Assembly: GCA_905116865.2 (NCBI GenBank)
Contig: CAJHNH020002447.1
Span: forward strand, 940,698-1,004,697
Direction: 5' to 3'
Length of the DNA stretch: 64,000 nucleotides
Source of the DNA: Candidula unifasciata
Lineage: Eukaryota > Mollusca > Gastropoda > Stylommatophora > Geomitridae
Within the stretch, counting starts at the first letter, position 1, and each line of letters begins with the position of its first letter. A model generated the notes under the pieces. That model saw only the letters and a list, made by a program, of their open reading frames with translations, was not told where the DNA came from and did not search any database. Made by a program: the position numbers and the translations under genes. Positions 22,301 to 31,180 of the stretch are shown here, in pieces.

Positions 22301-23802
22301 CTGCTGTCTTTGACAATCAGTGTATTAGCTGCTGTCTTTGATAATCAGTGTATTAGCTGTTGTCTTTGATAATCAGTGTATTAGCTGCTGTCTTTGACAA
22401 TCAGTGTATTAGCTGCTGTCTTTGATAATCAGTGTATTAGCTGCTGTCTTTGATAATCAGTGTATTAGCTGTTGTCTTTGATAATCAGTGTATTAGCTGC
22501 TGTCTTTGATAATCAGTGTATTAGCTGCTGTCTTTGATAATCAGTGTATTAGCTGCTGTCTTTGATAATCAGTGTATTAGCTGCTGTCTTTGACAATCAG
22601 TGTATTAGCTGCTGTCTTTGATAATCAGTGTATTAGCTGCTGTCTTTGATAATCAGTGTATTAGCTGTTGTCTTTGATAATCAGTGTATTAGCTGCTGTC
22701 TTTGATAATCAGTGTATTAGCTGTTGTCTTTGACAATCAGTGTATTAGCTGCTGTCTTTGATAATCAGTGTATTAGCTGCTGTCTTTGATAATCAGTGTA
22801 TTAGCTGCTGTCTTTAATAATCAGTGTATTAGCTGCTGTCTTTGATAATCAGTGTATTAGCCATGCCTGTGATTGGTATCACCAAACTGTGAATGAAGTA
22901 AAATATGTGGCATGCTACTTAGCCACTATCTTAAAAGTGGGAAATCCATACATGGGGTTCTAATATAGACAATGAAGATAGAAATTGACAGTGGCCGAAA
23001 TATTTTTGGCGGACTAATTAATTGGAGAGTCACCGTGGTCTAGCAGCTAGGTTGCGGGTTCGGTTTCTGACCTTGGGGCCCCAGGTCGACTCACCCTTTA
23101 GTGGGTAGCAGGTTCTGTCCTGGTAAGGAAAGGCGGCTGGCATGATGCTGACCACATCAGACACCAAGTGCCGTTTAGTCTATAGCTCTATATACCCAAT
23201 ACGCATGAAAGGCGTGGGAAAGTCTCCTTTACTCATCTGAAGTCTGGTCCAGAGATGGACAGAGTCAGGGGAGGTAGTGTCTTGCAAATGGCAGTGCCAT
23301 CACACTCGTTATAGAAATTTCACACACCCATCTTAATTTCATTGCCTCTCATTTGGAAACCCTCGCCTCATGCCATATGTGAGGTAAAAGATTAAGCGTG
23401 AAGGTCAAGGAAATCCCTAATTTGCATCATGGAGTAGGGAGACTGCCAAAAATCATAAACCAAAGAGAGTTTAATTAAACAGCAGTCACAGGTTTTAACA
23501 AGTTCATGTAGTGGAGAATCACAAATGAGAGAACAAAAAAAAAACGCTTAGCACATTTCCAGCCTGCTGTTTATATCTGGATCTGTTAGGTATCTCATTG
23601 CTCTACAACATGACGTGTCTTTTGTGTGTGCAGTTGTGGTACATAATAATCATGATCATCATCATGCGATATGTAGTACATGGTAAAGATTATCAAAGAA
23701 TATATGCAGCATGATAATGATAATTTTGTGTTGTCTTTTCAGGCTCATTCTGATACTGCTGGAAAGGCAGGCTCTACAGTCAAGAATCGGTTTACTGTAT
23801 AA
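12457..23802 (+). CDS. eIF4E: eukaryotic translation initiation factor 4E, 7 coding exons
   Basis: The product binds the 5' mRNA m7G cap and, through eIF4G, recruits the small ribosomal subunit; it is the target of 4E-BPs. Coding exons are 12457-12480, 15391-15587, 16328-16391, 18914-19027, 20805-20944, 21816-21870 and 23743-23802. All introns are GT-AG and phases join cleanly into 217 residues, the human length, with identical numbering of key sites. Visible are HPL at 37-39, cap-sandwich W56 and W102 with E103, phosphate-contacting R157, K159 and K162, W166, the eIF4G/4E-BP-binding W73, and the Mnk target S209 (KAGSTVKN). The first ATG follows an in-frame MAERETEK exon. Introns are full of repeats: a LINE in intron 1, a SINE in intron 2, a LINE in intron 4 and a 28-bp minisatellite in intron 6. 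Identity is very secure; exon limits are read by eye. Confidence 0.95.
12990..14280. other. eIF4E intron 1 sequence without recognised element
   Basis: Part of the 2.9-kb first intron. Apart from short A/T runs and a small (CA)(TA) repeat near 14150 I see no repeat copy shared with the rest of the window and no exon. Short open frames have no recognisable content. Confidence 0.5.
14281..15010 (+). pseudogene. RTE-like LINE remnant interrupted by a MITE fragment, in eIF4E intron 1
   Basis: At about 14330-14480 a frame reads ILADWRERYLMKPLNKGDLQ then SKNYRLFMMLSVAGQILSRI, a reverse transcriptase segment. It is cut at 14486 by a foldback-MITE end. After that, 14640-14960 codes for LINE C-terminal pieces (RGWRWIGDTLRKHENNVTR and REVKRIGRAWAELHAVAK). 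A roughly 72-bp piece (AACATGAGAACAATGTAACA onwards) is duplicated in tandem at about 14687 and 14762. Poly-T ends the block at about 15000. Clearly non-functional. Confidence 0.75.
14486..14590. mobile_element. foldback MITE family E, left-end fragment
   Basis: GACTATCCTCCGAATAATGG then TCCCAAATTATCGAG matches the left end of the complete element at 32780 almost base for base, and continues into ACAGGGCCTCAGTCACGTGT. The inner hairpin and right terminal repeat are missing. It lies inside the LINE remnant of intron 1. Confidence 0.8.
15391..15587 (+). CDS. eIF4E: eIF4E exon 2
   Basis: It follows TTTTTTGCAG and codes for residues 9-73 plus two bases of residue 74. It contains an acidic stretch (DDDDYREEED), then HPLQNSWAMWFFKNDKS and DTVEDFW. 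It carries W43, W46, W56 and W73. The donor is GTCAGT, slightly off consensus. Reading through it gives an open frame to 15879 that is not part of the protein. Confidence 0.93.
15600..15990. repeat. degenerate minisatellite in eIF4E intron 2, holding a SINE B copy
   Basis: Units like GTGTTAAACATTAGTGTCAT plus CTCTT (about 24-27 bp) fill the start of intron 2. A family B SINE (15650-15788, minus orientation) sits between two almost identical roughly 38-bp stretches that begin TCTCTCTTGTTAAACATTGA. Those flanks may be the target duplication, extended by the repeat itself. Confidence 0.65.
15648..15790 (-). mobile_element. tRNA-derived SINE family B, reverse copy 2
   Basis: Shares CTTTCGGCCTTGATTC, TACCGTAAATCTGGAGAAAT, the CCCGGGATGAACCCGGACCA block and GAGCCGGGCAT with the other two family B copies. 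It is shortened relative to them. It lies in eIF4E intron 2, 60 bp after the exon 2 donor and antisense to the gene. Confidence 0.7.
16328..16391 (+). CDS. eIF4E: eIF4E exon 3
   Basis: A 64-base exon between GTTTGCAG and GTAAAAG. Codes for LYNHTLPASRLQTGCDYSVF plus K, matching the LYNHI...GCDYSLFK segment of other eIF4E proteins. Phase 2 in, phase 0 out. Confidence 0.93.
16865..17290 (+). repeat. dispersed SINE-like family C, two partial copies
   Basis: Within eIF4E intron 3. The first part (16868-17010) has CATACAAATAAGCCAGATAT, AACTCAGGTTCTGGAATAAG and AGTCCAGAAGTG; the second (17200-17283) has CCAGAACTCTCCTCAGAGTT then TACAGCCGGTGAA. Both match the full copies at 40549 and 44046. Between them is about 190 bp of other sequence. 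Confidence 0.7.
17650..18780. repeat. degenerate repeat around GTCCAGGAGATACTCCTCTA
   Basis: Copies of a 45-65-bp unit with core GTCCAGGAGATACTCCTCTA and a TTTCATAGAT-like segment recur at about 17690, 17745, 18420, 18480 and 18725 in eIF4E intron 3. They are spread out and strongly diverged. A SINE A fragment sits inside at about 18595-18725. Confidence 0.55.
18595..18727 (+). mobile_element. tRNA-derived SINE family A, 5'-truncated copy
   Basis: Shares TCCTAGGTCAACCCAGTCCT, AGTGGGCACCAGGC, GTACCGATTGGT, AGGTCTAGCCC and GGAAAAGGGTACTTTA with the complete copy at 31547. The tRNA-like head is missing. Located in eIF4E intron 3. Confidence 0.7.
18914..19027 (+). CDS. eIF4E: eIF4E exon 4
   Basis: Thirty-eight codons between ATTCTGCAG and GTAGGT. 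They contain PMWEDA with the cap-binding W102/E103 pair, then GGRWLINLNK and DDFWLET. Phase 0 at both ends. Confidence 0.94.
19225..19300. repeat. GT/TA dinucleotide repeat
   Basis: A short (GT)n followed by about 55 bp of (TA)n in eIF4E intron 4. No other content. Confidence 0.9.
19310..19960. other. eIF4E intron 4 sequence without recognised element
   Basis: No exon, domain or copy of the window's repeat families is recognisable. It leads into the exon-5-like tandem repeats at 19960. Confidence 0.45.
19960..20804 (+). repeat. exon-5-acceptor-like minisatellite split by a LINE fragment
   Basis: Units such as AGCTGTTATATGTGAACACTT and CAGCTGTTGTGTGTAAACAC (28-30 bp) lie at 19960-20130 and 20650-20804. 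The final unit is the real splice acceptor and first codons of eIF4E exon 5 (TTATGTTGCAG, then CTGTTGTGTCTG). A LINE 3' end sits between the two halves. It looks as though the array arose by outward duplication of the exon junction (inference). Confidence 0.7.
20132..20650 (+). pseudogene. LINE 3' end (C-terminus) in eIF4E intron 4
   Basis: A 5'-truncated non-LTR retrotransposon. The 160-codon frame (20157-20639) reads KRILACYIHPVLTYGCESWT, then FYRRMLRIPWT, SSFFGHVMRRGK and GRRDRGRQREKMLDSLVAWH, the C-terminal part of LINE polyproteins. It ends in TGATGATGATG, so the stop codon merges with the tail. It is flanked by TGTGTGTGAACAC (left, 20121) and TGTGTGTGAATAC (right, 20649), a plausible 13-bp target duplication with one mismatch. 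A close second copy is at 30665-31172. No frameshift in this part. Confidence 0.85.
20805..20944 (+). CDS. eIF4E: eIF4E exon 5
   Basis: It codes for LLCLIGEGF...DDICGATVNIRPKGDKLGLW, including R157, K159, K162 and W166. It follows TTATGTTGCAG and ends before GTGAGA in phase 2. The bases around its acceptor are repeated upstream as a minisatellite (see findings). Confidence 0.94.
20950..21650. other. eIF4E intron 5 sequence, no gene seen
   Basis: Ordinary A/T-rich intron sequence between exons 5 and 6. No recognisable repeat family or open frame of interest. Confidence 0.5.
21816..21870 (+). CDS. eIF4E: eIF4E exon 6
   Basis: A 55-base exon between ATCCACAG and GTATGT, coding for LKLKESLSVPSKIVIGFQ. 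It aligns without gaps with the YKERLGLPPKIVIGYQ region of vertebrate eIF4E. Confidence 0.92.
22060..22865. repeat. 28-bp minisatellite in eIF4E intron 6
   Basis: About 24 copies of AGCTGCTGTCTTTGATAATC plus AGTGTATT (28 bp) run from about 22190 to 22862, with diverged units back to about 21960. Copies differ mostly at single positions (GCTGTTGTC, GACAATC), so the array is homogeneous and probably recent. Confidence 0.92.
23025..23245 (+). mobile_element. tRNA-derived SINE family A in eIF4E intron 6
   Basis: It begins GAGTCACCGTGGTCTAGCAG (A-box-like) and GCGGGTTCGGTTTC (B-box-like), then CCCCAGGTCGACTCACCCTT, AGTGGGTAGCAGG, CACCAAGTGCCG and the end block GAAAGGCGTGGGAAAGTCTC. It is in the gene's sense orientation. 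Confidence 0.8.
23743..23802 (+). CDS. eIF4E: eIF4E exon 7 and stop
   Basis: It follows TGTCTTTTCAG and codes for AHSDTAGKAGSTVKNRFTV then TAA (23800-23802). S209, the regulatory phosphorylation site, and its lysine-rich context are kept. Confidence 0.94.
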   Translation, partial: AHSDTAGKAGSTVKNRFTV

Positions 23803-23849
23803 TTGGAGAATGCCCAGGCTTACGGTTATTAGAAGGCACAGCTTGGTGA

Positions 23850-23859
23850 AATAAATAAA
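23850..23859 (+). terminator. polyadenylation signals of eIF4E
   Basis: Two overlapping AATAAA hexamers (23850-23855 and 23854-23859) lie 47 bases after the stop codon. They would give a very short 3' UTR; a more distal site cannot be excluded. Confidence 0.6.
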
Positions 23860-25270
23860 TTACTGACAGGGTCAGTGACTGCAGATTTCTTGGAAACATT
23901 TAAAAAAAATCTTTCTCAAAACAGGCAACTACAACAAACCCGATGTTTCACAAAATCTAGTTGTATGCTACATTGTGCGTGTGTGTGAGCACGAGTACTG
24001 TTTGTAGAACAAATAGAAACGTAACAAGCAAACCTAGGCTTGATATATGTGTTTGAGGCATGATTGAGAACAACTTGTTGATTACAGTATGAAGCTGTAT
24101 ATTTCTCCTGTTGATTGCAGAGAAACCTTTTTAAAATTTTATTTAGACTTGCAGGATCAGTTGCTGTATTCATAGATTCACTCAGTGGGCACTGTGTCCC
24201 TCACACAGTATGTTTATGTGAGCACTAGAACCTTCTCTTGTTGGCTGGCAATTTCTAGGTGCCAGTTTGTACATACGTTCATATACTCACATATGGGGGT
24301 TGGAATTTTTCTCTTTTGTGGTTATTAACGTTTGAAGTTAATAAAAATGGAAAAATCAATACATTTTGTAATGTTGCTGATTTTTTGTTTCTGACTGAAT
24401 TACTGTTGCGGCACAGTGCCCTGTGTTACTGTTGCGTCACAGTGCCCTGTGTGACTGTTGTGGCACGGTGCCCTGTGTGTCTGATTGTCCCAGAACAGTG
24501 CCTTGTGTCTGAATTTTGCAGCACAGTGCCATGTGTGTGACATATTGGCTGTTGGAGCACTGCCATGTGTGTGACATATTGGCTGTTGGAGCACTGCCAT
24601 GTGTGTGACATATTGGCTGATGGAGCACTGCCATGTGTGTCTAACTGATTTGATAAAGTGGTGGGTGATGATCATTTGCCTGACATTCTTTTTTTAGCAC
24701 AGTTGTTTCTGCTGGATCCATTGCTGCAAGCATGCCCGTGTGTGAGTGTGTGGCTGCTGTTATCTTTTGACTTGGACGGTAACTGACAAAAACCAGACAT
24801 CTTGATGTGTGTCTGTCATTGATTTGTTGCTTATGCCTACTTGTCTTTCTAGTCTTGTTTGTTTGTTTGATGAAGTGAGGAGCATATAGATCTGTCAACA
24901 TTGAACATTGTCTACTCACACCATTGTCTATTTACTCATCTGCTCACACCAGTCTGCTTATTTATTTACTTACACCATTGTCTGCTCACACTCAGCCAGT
25001 CTGCTTATGGTTAATGAACTGTCATTTACCACTTTACCAAATACCTGATAAATCGTCTAGAACGCAACACTCTGATAGATATAATAGACGTAATAAAGAA
25101 ATGTGTTGATTGTCAGCACACAGTATTAGCTGAACATTGTGATAGTTAAGACAGTTGATCTTGGTGTGTGCTGCTTTCAGAGAAGAAACCTTCTAGATGG
25201 CATCTGGCTCACATGTTGGCAGGCACACAAACACACATGGTCATTGTGCTGACTTATAGGTTCTGAACTA
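23860..25270. other. region 3' of eIF4E with short degenerate repeats
   Basis: At about 24405-24645 there are repeats of the types GTTGCGGCACAGTGCCCTGT and TTGGCTGTTGGAGCACTGCC (33-36 bp). At about 24910-25000 there are short CACACCATTGTCTGCTCACA-type units. The frames here follow those repeats. No gene is recognised. Confidence 0.6.
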
Positions 25271-25277
25271 GTGGACT

Positions 25278-26030
25278 CTACAAAAGGGTCTGGAGCCTTG
25301 GTTTATAAAAGTTGTAGAATAGTTTGCTGATGAAGACTTGAATTGCTGTGAAGTGAAGCACTCTTGTTGACACAACTGAGTCTGTATAAATGCTTAAATA
25401 AAGTTTGAGTTTGATTCTGATGTCACTCTTTGCGTTGTCTGTGATATGTTCGTATTTCCAAGTATGTTGTGTTATCGATCCAGCGGCGCATGAGCTTTCG
25501 TCTTTTGGCCCAATGCCATGTAGTGGAATTTGCATGTTTTCATAAGCTGTTCTTTTCCTCCGTACAAGGTGTTCCACTTGTCTGGTCTCACTGAGTTTTG
25601 GGCACTCAAAGAGATGGTGTTCAACAGTTTCGTAGGGGTAGTTACATAGCTGGCACTCTGGGGAGTGTTGTGGTTGTATTCTGTTTAGATGTCCATTGAG
25701 TGGAGTATGTTGTGTTCTAAGTCTGAAGATGGTGGCCTGGTCCCTTCTTGTTAGATGGTTAATGCTGTCATTAGGATCAGGGCCAGCCATATGTCTATAA
25801 ACCTCTCTTCCAGTGTCTCCCATGGCCCATCTGTTCAACCAAGTCTCTTTGTTTATAGCTATTATAAGTGTTTTTGCTGTCTGGAGGGTTGTCGCTGTAG
25901 GTGGTTGTTCTTGTGTTGCTCCTTTCTTTGCCAATCTGTCATTACCTGGTGTGCCGGAGTGACCTGGAACCCACTGCATCACTATTCTGATGTTGCATGA
26001 GGTAATAAGCTGATCAGCATCCAGGATGTA
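25278..26030 (-). pseudogene. LINE RNase H and C-terminal remnant
   Basis: On the minus strand the frame reads MQWVPGHSGTPGNDRLAKKG, then NHLTRRDQATIFRLRTQHTP and ECQLCNYPYETVEHHLFECP, the end of an RNase H domain and the C-terminal Cys/His segment of an I-superfamily-like LINE. The usual NERADxLAK segment is shortened to NDRLAKK, so the last catalytic acidic residue appears deleted. The N-terminal half of RNase H and the RT are absent. Unlike the + strand LINE at 7860, its C-terminus is followed by unrelated residues. Confidence 0.8.
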
Positions 26031-26039
26031 TTTCCAAGT

Positions 26040-27050
26040 AAAATGTGTAAGTGCATTTGTTTACATCCTCTCACTGAGCAGACTGTATAAAGGCCTGGCG
26101 ACTGTTGTCCTGCAAAACTTGGGTAGCTTAAGAACAGCATAGAATAAAAACCATGTTTATAGACAACTCACTTGGTTGGTCATGGAATTCACTTCACTCT
26201 GACTTCTTTCCAACACTTTTCCTGGTAACTGTTTTCGGTGGGATAAAAGTCTGAAGGGTGGTGTGACATCTGTTACAACCTATGCAAGACATCTGCCACA
26301 TTGCACACTACATAAAATGGCCTGTCTCATCCCCAGTTGCTAGAAATCCTCTAGGACATGTTAGCTATTCCTTAAAGCATTGGTAGCAATGTCTTTCAAT
26401 GATTCATTTAAAGAATGAGTCAATTCAATGCACCGGATCTTCAACTAACTGACAAAGCTGGTTTGAATATCCTTTGGTTGAGCAGACAACCACCCACTGC
26501 ACAATGCTATAAAAGAGATGCATCTCAAAAGAGGCTACTTCTGGTTGGCCGAGACAAGATCAGTCGCGGAAAAAAAAAATGGACGGATACATCAGTAGAC
26601 ATGCATGATTTTGTCAGAGGATGTCATAATGCTGGGGAAGTACTGCAGAAATCAGATTCCTGCAACCATAGACACCGAGATAAGGCCACTGATTGATGAA
26701 CATTCATGCACAGGAGACATCATTTACACCGTTGGATTGGTGAAGCGCGGGTCAAAACCAACGTGGGCATAGACAGCACAAAGATGGGGAAAAGATTATT
26801 GCAATTTAATAACACAAAATCCAATGTATCAACATTAACCTGCCGAATAGCACATAAATATTATATTGTACTGAAATAAATAAACACTCACCTGTGAGTG
26901 TTTCTATACATGGTTTAGTGAGACATCTTAGTCTCCCTACAAAACTATGGGGGGGGGGGGGGGGTCAGGGGACCTGAGCTCCGAGGTTCTAACATCTGTG
27001 CTGTATTTTCTTCCAGTCAAGGTGCTGATTCGTCTAGTTCTATGCATGTA
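26040..27050. other. unassigned region
   Basis: No domain recognised. The 93-codon frame at 26415 and its flanks have no clear splice context. A G14 run lies at about 26949-26964. The TATAAAGG near 26086 followed by AATAAAAACC near 26142 would fit a promoter plus polyA signal as in an LTR, but no matching second copy is seen. Confidence 0.4.
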
Positions 27051-27059
27051 TCTCTCTCT

Positions 27060-28910
27060 GTATGTAAGTACGTTCTGTGTATCCACGGGCTACTTCTTCT
27101 TCATTTCCTCTTTTACCGCTGTGGGTGTTGAGGGAGATATAAGGTTCTGTTTCTGGCTCTTCTGGCCTCCTCGACCATAGGCACATCGTGCAGTTGTAGA
27201 GCTTCTCTGATGTTATCCTTCGATATTGTTCTTGGTCTACCTCTTGCTCTACGACCTTCTTCTCTTTCCATGTATGCTTTGTATGGTATGGTGTCACAAG
27301 GTATTCTCTCTGAGTGGGCAAACCATCTCACTTGCTGTCTTCGTATGTAATTTAGAATTGGTTCTGTGCCGACTTTTTCTCTTAGGATCTCATTCCTGAT
27401 CTTATCTCTTATGGTCACTCCTACAGCCCTTCTCAGACATCTCATTTCCATGGTTACTAATTTTCTTTTATGGTTTGTTGTGAGTGACCATGTCTGGCAC
27501 TGGTAGCACAGAGTTGGAATAAATATGCTTTGAATAAGATGTCTCTTTGTGCTGATTGGTATTGTCTTATGCTGTAAGAGGGGTGCTAGCTGTCCCAATA
27601 CTTGGTTTGCTTTACTGCATCTAATGTTAATTTCTTTATCCAATTTCCCATCTTCGGTAAATGTAGTTCCCAGACATTTAAACTCAGATGCCTGTTTAAT
27701 GCCTTTGCTCTCTATTGCTATGTTTAGATCTGTCTTCTTTTTTTCCTATTGACATTACTTCTGTCTTTTCAGTGTTGATTCTCATATGATTTGTTTTACA
27801 TTCTTCATTCATGGATGTTAGATGTTGTTGCAATTTCATGGCTGTATCTGCTATCAAGGCCTGGTCATCTGCAAAGAGTAATTCGTTGATCTTACTAAGA
27901 TCTTCATTCATGGGCTTGGCATTCTTGCATATACTGTCGATGTAGGTGATAAACAGCAGTGGTGATAAGACACACCCCTGTCTTACTCCAGATGTTACTG
28001 TGAATGGATGAGATGTTCCCTGATTTATTCTAACTACACTTCTACAATCCCTGTATAAACTTTTGCATACTTCGATGAGGTGTTCGCTTACTCCATATCT
28101 TGCCATTACTTTCCATAATAATTGTCTGTCGACTCTGTCAAATGCCTTCTCCTGGTCTACGAAGGCCACAAATAAGTTCTTAATGTATTCAATGTTCTTT
28201 TCTATTAACTGTTTAAGTGTGAAAGCTGATATTATCAATGCCCTCAGAGAAATGGGAAAGATTGACGACTTTGGTGGCAGTGAATCCACATCACTCGCCA
28301 GAATGGCAGACTTGGGAATTAAGATCGGCACAGCAAAAAACGAGACGCACACCAGCTACGCCAGAAGACTTGTTAATCAACATAGAACTGGTACTATTAG
28401 CCATCGGACGTTGGGGTTCATACTGAGGGGAGGATCTGAGCACCTATGGACATGTCCGGAGTGCAATGAGGATAACCCAACTAACTAACTAACTAACTAA
28501 CTGTTTAAGTGTGAAGATTGCATCTGTGCAGCTTCTATTTCTCCTAAATCCCATCTGTTCCTCTGCCAGCTGTGGTTCTATCACTGGTCTCAGTCTTGTT
28601 TCTATTATCTTGGCATACATTTTGCCAACATGGCTTAAAAGAGAGATGCCTCGGTATTGACAGCATTCTCGTTTGCTTCCTTTGTTCTTCCACAATGGTA
28701 TATAACTATTGCATTTTGCCAATCAATAGGGGCAGTTTGTTGTACCCATGCTGCATTAAATATTCTGTGGAGCCATCTGATGCTGCTTTCACCTGCTGTT
28801 TGAATTATTTCTGTTGGTAATCTATCAGCTCCTGGTGCTTTATATTTGGGAGACTGCTTAATGACTTTTTCTATTTCATCCATTAGTATGTGTGGTTCTA
28901 ACACTGTTAC
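27060..28910 (-). pseudogene. LINE reverse transcriptase, split by another LINE insertion
   Basis: A minus-strand non-LTR retrotransposon. From right to left are KYKAPGADRLPTEIIQTAGE (28904 frame), CCQYRGISLLSHVGK, TRLRPVIEPQLAEEQMGFR, then after an insert the motif A block FVAFVDQEKAFDRVDR, motif B SGVRQGCVLSPLLF, motif C FADD (27864-27875) with LLFADDQALIAD, and the C-terminal parts LVTMEMRCLRRAVGV and RRQQVRWFAHSERIP. The catalytic acids are intact, but frameshifts near 28720 and 27720 and a 277-bp insertion near 28224 kill it. The endonuclease is missing. Confidence 0.88.
28224..28500 (+). mobile_element. 5'-truncated retroelement 3' end with (CTAA)n tail and 15-bp target duplication
   Basis: The insert lies inside the minus-strand LINE. 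CTGTTTAAGTGTGAA occurs at 28209-28223 and again at 28501-28515 and flanks it exactly. It ends in CTAACTAACTAACTAA. Its open frame, in the + direction, codes for YARRLVNQHRTGTISHRTLG and ends LWTCPECNEDNPTN followed by the tail stop; this CPEC motif suggests a polyprotein C-terminus. The parent element is not recognised. Confidence 0.8.
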
Positions 28911-29082
28911 TCTGTGCTCTTCGGTTGTTCTTTCCTGGTGATCCCCTAGAGGATTAAAGAGATTAAATTAAAAATTAGATTAAATTAAAGAGATTAAATC
29001 CACAAGTTACAGTTGTTGAAAATATGGAAATTAAGTTTATTTTTAAAATTAGACGTGTACTTTTGTAGTTTCCTTGTTCATT

Positions 29083-29106
29083 TGGGGGGGGGGGGGGGGG
29101 GGGGGT
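29083..29106. repeat. poly-G run
   Basis: About 23 consecutive G residues followed by TCGG. Other G runs are at about 26949, 45229-45250 and 57548-57560. Confidence 0.9.
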
Positions 29107-29554
29107 CGGTTGTTTTGATCTTCACACTGTTTCAGGTTTGTGTTTTCTGTATTAGTCTTGCGTTTACAAATAAACTTTAATGATTGATTTTCACATCTCC
29201 ATCTTTTTTCTTTTCTTCTTTTGAGTCTAGCTTCACCGTCCACCCATCTCTTCCTTGGTCTTCATCTCTCCTTCCGCCTAGGTGTTCTGTCGTATGTCTC
29301 CTATACAGGTGGGGTAAAAGGATGGCTTGGGGTAAGTGTGTTGACTGCTAGTAAGTGTTTTTTTTTTGTTTTGTGTCTAATTATATTTCTACTTTTGTTT
29401 TTGCCATACTGCTATTTATGCCACAACATTCTCCATCTTTAGATTTCTGTTTATTAAAGTTATTCTGGGGACGGTGGTGTTTATAATGCTCTAAAACACG
29501 GCTCTATCTTCTAAGCCTGTACATTTGTAATAAACTTATTGGTGCCCACATAGA

Positions 29555-29750
29555 TGAGTTGACTTGAGTCAAGAATTGACAGCACAGCACTTGGGGCATT
29601 TCTATGCATGCTCCGTCCTCATCTTCAGCAGCAAGAGCAGAGTTCCAATACTGATGGTACCAGTCACAATCTGGTTAAATGTCCGTCTTGCCTTTCCTCT
29701 GAGTGTAATCAGCCAGCCAGACCCTCTGGTTACACCTGGGTGCCTCGTTC
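29555..29750 (-). repeat. dispersed repeat family D, copy 2
   Basis: Second copy of the element at 2727-2925, sharing GAGTCAAGAATTGACA, GCATGCTCCGTCCTCATCTT and AGACCCTCTGGTTACACC. The frame on the minus strand again reads GVTRGSG.LITLRGKARRTF. Similarity of translated sequence between copies hints that the source was coding, but both are short. Confidence 0.75.
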
Positions 29751-30022
29751 TCTCCAGGCCATAATAATCTTCTTTCTCTACTGATTGCTTTGGCTTGTTC
29801 CCAAAGGAAAAAATGATCCGATTCTGTTTTAACATAATTCCTTGTTTGTTAAAAAAAAAAAAAAAGAACTGAGCAATCACTGACTGGGATTTTAATTTGT
29901 TATACTATATTGACAAAGGTACAAACTAGGGCTGTACCGAATATTCGCTTCGGGGCCGAATAGTAGACCTAATAACTATTCGGTATTCGGCCGAATAGTT
30001 GCGGTCGGACTGAATATGAATA

Positions 30023-30256
30023 GTGGTTACCTTGCACCCATTTCTGGACTGGTGGAAAATGAACATATCAAAATTTCCCACCTTGGTTCATACTGTCAAG
30101 CGATATCTTTGTGCACCACCTAAGAGCGTACCAAGTGAACGTCTGTTTAGTACAGCTGGAAATACCTTCAGTAAGACAAGAAGCTGCCCTAATGCAGACA
30201 ACATGAAAGATTTTTTTTTTTTTTTAAAGCTAATGTTGCTTTCATGGATTAACTAA
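30023..30256 (+). pseudogene. hAT transposase C-terminal dimerisation fragment
   Basis: The frame contains LHPFLDWWKMNISKFPTLVH and CAPPKSVPSERLFSTAGNTF, the conserved hAT dimerisation block (P-S-E-R-x-F-S-x-A-G). It then degrades into a poly-T stretch. The rest of the transposase, including the catalytic acids, is missing. Confidence 0.9.
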
Positions 30257-30429
30257 GCTGTCAGTGACAATTTACAAGTTTAGTTACTTTTTTTATAAAA
30301 CTAAGAATACTTTCATTCCTATGTATGTTACCACTGACTGACCGACTGAAGGATGCAAAACATGAACTGTTTTTAAATGTTTACTATTCTGTACTACATT
30401 TTGTGAAGTAAAATTTTAGCCTAAATTTG

Positions 30430-31180
30430 ACATCATGGATGTTTTCTTTAAAGATCTATTTTATACACTATACGAAAGTGGAAGAAAGGGCCTCAATTTG
30501 AATAGTGGGAAGACAGAAGTAATGGTGGTATCAAAGAAGATAATTATTCCAAAATGTGTAATAAAAGTCAATGGTTTTATTTTGGGACAAGTACAAAAAT
30601 TTAAGGATCTGGGCACATGGATAACATCAGATGGAAGATGCATAACTTAGATAAGAAACAGAATAAGACAGGCAAAAACTGCATTTTATAAAACGAACGT
30701 CTTATGCAATATATCTTTATCATTGAAGGTTAGAAAAAGAATTCGCGCTTGCTACATACATCCAGTTTTAACATATGGCTGTGAGTCCTGGACAATCGGT
30801 AGGCAGGCGAAACAATTTCTTGAGGCCTCAGAGATGTGGTTTTACAGAACAATGCTTAAAATACCCTGGACAGAAAAAAAAGGCAACCAAGAGTTTTGGA
30901 AGAGGAGGGAGCCCCAAGACAACTACTCACAGACATTAGAAGGAGACAGTCATCATTTTTCGGCCATGTTATGAGAAGAGGGAAAATAGAACATGTTGTG
31001 ACCACTGGAAAGATCTGTGGAAGAAAGGATAGAGGAAGACAACGAGAGAAGATGCTTGACAGTCTTGTTGCATGGCATGGAGGTGTGTCTGCACACAAAC
31101 TGATACATGCTGCAGGAGATCGCAGATTGTGGCGAGGCATAATCGCCTATACCAGTCGGCAAAGCACCTGATGATGATGA
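30430..31180 (+). pseudogene. LINE 3' end nested in the hAT element
   Basis: Begins within GLNLNSGKTEVMVVSKK, a segment just after the RT catalytic domain, continues FKDLGTWITSDGRC, then after a stop near 30649 the C-terminus CYIHPVLTYGCESWTIGRQA. It matches the copy at 20132 closely, but here two frameshifts occur (near 30885 and in the 30896-31171 frame). Ends in TGATGATGATGATT. Inserted in the hAT element, so it is the younger of the two. Confidence 0.85.

Noticed and set aside
22060..22865. Regular direct repeats that could be taken for a CRISPR array
   Set aside because: Units are head-to-tail with no unique spacers, the host is a eukaryote and the array lies in an intron of eIF4E.
26040..26200. 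LTR-like arrangement of TATAAAGG and AATAAAA
   Set aside because: No second copy, no TG...CA ends with target duplication and no adjacent gag or pol found.
26415..26696. 93-codon frame MSQFNAPDL...
   Set aside because: No recognisable domain, no splice or repeat context, length within chance expectation.
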